Shown here in pieces: positions 61,231 to 64,000 of a stretch of DNA of 64,000 nt. This DNA is from VYFG01 sp965248685. GTDB lineage: Bacteria > Pseudomonadota > Gammaproteobacteria > Arenicellales > Poriferihabitantaceae. Position 1 is the stretch's first letter. The number at the start of each line of letters is the position of its first letter. The DNA lies in contig CBDFKC010000003.1 of NCBI GenBank assembly GCA_965248685.1, positions 1,116,001-1,180,000 on the forward strand. Direction: 5' to 3'. The notes beneath the pieces are model-generated. The model was not told where the DNA came from, ran no database searches, and saw nothing but the letters and a program-made list of their open reading frames with translations. A program made the position numbers and the translations under genes.

Positions 61231-62220
61231 TTGACCAAAAAAATAAATACAGCGATAGTTGGGTTTGGTCGCTGGGGCCAATTATTGTATGACGCAAGTA
61301 AGTCTACCGATCGGATCCAGGTGACGTCAGTTGTGACTAGAAGCCCGACCAAGGTTCAGGATCTGTGTTTACAGCAGGGTTTGGACCTGACAAGTGATTT
61401 GGCCAGCGTACTCAACAATAGAACCATCGAAGCACTGATAATCGCGACACCACATACTCAGCATTTCGATCAGTTGATGGCCGCGGCTCATGCTGGCAAG
61501 CACGTCTATTGTGAGAAACCTTTTACCCTGGATCCAGCCCAGGCCAATAGCGCGCTGGCTGAATTTGCGCGAGCAAATCGTAAAGTGGCAATTGGACATA
61601 ATCGGCGATTTGCCCCTAACACTCGGGCCCTAAGAGAAATGCTGGACCATGGACAGCTCGGAGATCTAGTGCATATCGACGGTATTTTCAATGCTTATAT
61701 GGCAGGGTCAAAAGGCCAGTGGAGGGACAACGTTGCAGAGAGCCCGGCTGGGGGTATGACCTCCCTTGGGATACACGTGGTGGATATGTTTATTCACCTT
61801 GTGGGCCAAATTGAAGAACTTTCCGCCGATAGCCGGAAAATCTCGAGCGATTGTGATTTCGACGATAACACCTGCGCTAATATGACGTTCGCCAACGCGG
61901 CGAGGGGCCATTTAACTACGTTGACATCAACTGCCATGCGTTGGCAAATATCTGTATACGGTACCCTTGGCGCTGCGACCTTGCAGGATCAGGATAGGTT
62001 GATACTCCAACCGGTACAAGGACCGGGCCAAACATTGGACTATCCGGGCTACGAGTATCCGGCAATCGCCACCATTACAACGGCGCTGGACGCATTTGGT
62101 GCAGATATCCAGGACAATATTCCGTTCCCGGTTTCACCGGCTGAAATCGCCCATGGCACCGCGGTACTCGCTGCAATCATCGAGTCTGCGAGGGACGGCA
62201 GGCGGATCGCCTTGATTTAA
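61231..62220 (+). CDS. Gfo/Idh/MocA-family oxidoreductase
   Basis: 329 residues, from a TTG at 61231 that has GAGGAGAG 8-10 nt upstream (the frame is open to 61159). N-terminal Rossmann domain TAIVGFGRWGQLLYDAS; EKPFTLDPAQANSAL contains the catalytic-type lysine (CEKPF), and GHNRRFAPNTRALREML is the usual next block. Typical NAD(P)-dependent dehydrogenase of sugars or inositols; substrate unknown. Confidence 0.88.
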   Translation: MTKKINTAIVGFGRWGQLLYDASKSTDRIQVTSVVTRSPTKVQDLCLQQGLDLTSDLASVLNNRTIEALIIATPHTQHFDQLMAAAHAGKHVYCEKPFTLDPAQANSALAEFARANRKVAIGHNRRFAPNTRALREMLDHGQLGDLVHIDGIFNAYMAGSKGQWRDNVAESPAGGMTSLGIHVVDMFIHLVGQIEELSADSRKISSDCDFDDNTCANMTFANAARGHLTTLTSTAMRWQISVYGTLGAATLQDQDRLILQPVQGPGQTLDYPGYEYPAIATITTALDAFGADIQDNIPFPVSPAEIAHGTAVLAAIIESARDGRRIALI

Positions 62221-62275
62221 AATGTTGTGGAGAAGGGTATGGGATGGAAACCATCGCTTAACCCCGGAAAACACA

Positions 62276-62890
62276 ATGAAATACGTGTTTTCGTTATTGC
62301 TGCTAACCTGGCTTGATCCTTGTTTCGGCTACAAAGAGATCGCCAAGCTTGACTGGCTGGCACCAATGCCTGGCCCAGATCAGCGAAAAGTGGGTTGGGA
62401 ATGGCATTACCTCGATAGCGAGGGTAACAATGGATTGATGCGGAAGACTGGTGATACCGCGAGTTCCGCAAGCTATTGGCGTTCTGATGGTTGTACCTGG
62501 ACCCGGAAAAAAACAGGCTTTGCTCCGGCGATTAGCTGGTCAAACTGTCCCAGTTCGGGGCAATCGACCTCAAGCTTTAACGGTGATCCTATTTGGCCAT
62601 TAAAACTTGGGAGTCGATTTAGATACGTCGGTACAGGAAGTAGTACTTTGTCCAAGCGCCAGCGAAAATTCAACCGAAAATGTCGAGTTAAAAAGCGGGT
62701 CAAACTAAAGACCGTTGCGGGGGAATTCGATACCTTCAAAGTTGTATGTAAGGATCGATGGATTACCCGGACATGGTGGATGTCACCATTAATAGGTACT
62801 GCGGTCGCCTACAAACAACGCAATTTGATCGGTGATGGTTATAGCCACGAAATGACCCGAATAGTTAGACCGGCAGACTCGGCAAATTAA
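62276..62890 (+). CDS. Secreted hypothetical protein
   Basis: 204 residues starting with a signal peptide (MKYVFSLLLLTWLDPCFG). Basic, with many Trp and Lys/Arg; KRQRKFNRKCRVKKRVKLKT is one strongly basic run. Four cysteines could form disulfides. TVAGEFDTFKVVCKDRWITR-like segments recall secreted proteins associated with lipid A or DUF3108 families, but no family is certain. The ATG at 62276 is chosen for the signal peptide. Confidence 0.55.
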   Translation: MKYVFSLLLLTWLDPCFGYKEIAKLDWLAPMPGPDQRKVGWEWHYLDSEGNNGLMRKTGDTASSASYWRSDGCTWTRKKTGFAPAISWSNCPSSGQSTSSFNGDPIWPLKLGSRFRYVGTGSSTLSKRQRKFNRKCRVKKRVKLKTVAGEFDTFKVVCKDRWITRTWWMSPLIGTAVAYKQRNLIGDGYSHEMTRIVRPADSAN

Positions 62891-63039
62891 CCACAGTAAG
62901 ACTGACGGGTACCCGGTTAGTCCGGAGAATTCATGATACGGTCGCGCTTCCGTGAAATTTCAACTAGAAAAGCTATAAAAGTGATTTCTCAAAAATTTTA
63001 CCCAGCGATGATCACCGAACGTTCAAGAGACTAATCCTG

Positions 63040-64000
63040 ATGTTTCTCGTGTTGGAATACCTTGAGCTTATTCGCCGAAACGCCCGGTTCCTCGCCTTTG
63101 GGTTTTTATTGACATTCACCTCAAGCGCAGGCCAAACCTATTTCATCGGAATATTTGGTCCGGAAATCCGCCAGACATTTGAATTAAGTCACACCGAATG
63201 GGGTGGGCTCTATTTGATTGGTACTCTGGGTAGTGCTCTTGTGATGCCATGGACCGGACGGTTAATTGATCGAGTCGATCTTCGTTGGTATGTTGGTGTG
63301 GTCGTGGTTGGGCTAGTGATTGCCTGCGTCTCGATCAGCATGACTCCGACAATTTTGATGCTCACGCTGTCGATCTTTCTATTGCGTCAATTTGGACAGG
63401 GACTTATCAGCCTTTCCGCAATTACTTCTATGGCAAGGTATTTTCCGAAGAATCGAGGCAAGGCAATTGCGGTGGCGTCCATAGGTTACTCGGTTGGCGA
63501 AGCGATTCTGCCATTTTTTGCGGTGTTGGCTATCGCCGCCATCGGCTGGCGTTCGGCATATTTATATACCGCCCTAGCGGTCCTGGCATTACTGCCGCTG
63601 GCACTGGGGCTGCTCAGAGGGCAGCGTCAACGCCATCAGTCCCATCTGGAAGAGGTAGCCCGGCAGGATGAAGAGGGGTTATCCGCATTTTCGAGTAAAA
63701 CCGGTCGGCAGATGCTGGGCGAGCCAAGATTTTACCTGTTGTTGCCTGCGGTATTAGCCCCGTCTTATATTTTAACCGCCTTGTTCTTTCATCATCTCAC
63801 GCTAGCGGAAAGTAAAGGTTGGTCGGGTTTATGGGTAACGGGTAATTATTGGGTATACGCCATATTTAGTGTCATCGCGTCCCTGATAGCCGGTCCCATG
63901 ATTGATAAGTTTACCGCAGTCCGAGTGGTTCCTTTTTATCTTACCCCCCTGGTTGTCGGCCTTCTGTTGTTGATTCCCGGGCAGAACCAGATTTGGGTGA
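63040..64000 (+). CDS. Major facilitator superfamily transporter, N-terminal part
   Basis: Runs off the right edge; about 320 codons visible from the ATG at 63040. FLLTFTSSAGQTYFIGIFGP and FELSHTEWGGLYLIGTLGS give the first helices, the MFS loop motif GRLIDRVD follows, and RQFGQGLISLSAITSMARYF and NRGKAIAVASIGYSVGEAIL complete the first half. Inner membrane; substrate unknown. Confidence 0.9.
   Translation, partial: MFLVLEYLELIRRNARFLAFGFLLTFTSSAGQTYFIGIFGPEIRQTFELSHTEWGGLYLIGTLGSALVMPWTGRLIDRVDLRWYVGVVVVGLVIACVSISMTPTILMLTLSIFLLRQFGQGLISLSAITSMARYFPKNRGKAIAVASIGYSVGEAILPFFAVLAIAAIGWRSAYLYTALAVLALLPLALGLLRGQRQRHQSHLEEVARQDEEGLSAFSSKTGRQMLGEPRFYLLLPAVLAPSYILTALFFHHLTLAESKGWSGLWVTGNYWVYAIFSVIASLIAGPMIDKFTAVRVVPFYLTPLVVGLLLLIPGQNQIWV

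Overview
The window looks like a chromosomal segment of a marine, heterotrophic gammaproteobacterium of about 50% GC. The housekeeping block supports this: lpxK-kdsB (Gram-negative LPS), def-fmt-rsmB-trkA-trkH in the gammaproteobacterial order, a Rep helicase of 673 residues, TolC, and a tRNA-Gly(CCC) with an encoded CCA end. The ecology is read from many genes for osmolytes and methylated nitrogen or sulfur compounds: two MttB-family methyltransferases, a corrinoid methyl-transfer operon, a GbcA-like Rieske oxygenase, DoeA/DoeB-like proteins, a BisC-type reductase and a DddP-like DMSP lyase.

Layout. 1-5.0 kb: start of a secreted PD40-type protein, a DoeB-like deacylase, MttB-family protein 1 and an orphan peptide-type solute-binding protein with its own terminator. 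5-7.7 kb: decayed sequence (remnants resembling an ABC transporter, then a BTAD/TPR regulator broken by a stop codon and a deletion). 7.9-21 kb: mainly catabolic enzymes (BisC-like, Fe-alcohol dehydrogenase, Rieske oxygenase, FAD amine oxidoreductase with a duplicated 3' end and REP-like palindromes, TauD dioxygenase, class II aldolase, HCCA isomerase-like, metal-free M24 protein). 21-24 kb: a DMT transporter and a probable selenoprotein of the GrdB-like family, read through an in-frame TGA. 24-32 kb: rep, then the corrinoid operon (corrinoid protein, DUF1638, PF13769, methyl-THF methyltransferase, GFA protein, reductive activator). 32-37 kb: DUF1835, GNAT, FMN riboswitch plus type II lumazine synthase, a GlxA-type regulator divergent from MttB-family protein 2. 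37-51 kb: a MITE-like element and the housekeeping block (lpxK to trkH, tolC, pcm, ilvA). 51-64 kb: accessory genes (PPTase, DegT aminotransferase, TauE, peroxiredoxin, tandem VOC protein, SPOR protein, UAAP-type DUF1989, GST, tRNA-Gly, DddP-like, Gfo/Idh/MocA) and the start of an MFS transporter.

How the genes may work together. An MttB-type protein demethylates a quaternary amine onto the corrinoid protein, the pterin-binding methyltransferase moves the methyl group to tetrahydrofolate, and the ferredoxin/ASKHA protein reactivates oxidised corrinoid. The GlxA-like regulator probably controls MttB 2. Both MttB proteins, the methyltransferase and the activator carry Arg/Lys-rich tails while the corrinoid protein has an acidic N-terminus, which suggests electrostatic assembly of the pathway. 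The selenoprotein, the corrinoid operon with its uncharacterised members and the DddP-like enzyme are the parts most worth testing. All family assignments come from reading motifs; no database search was run.
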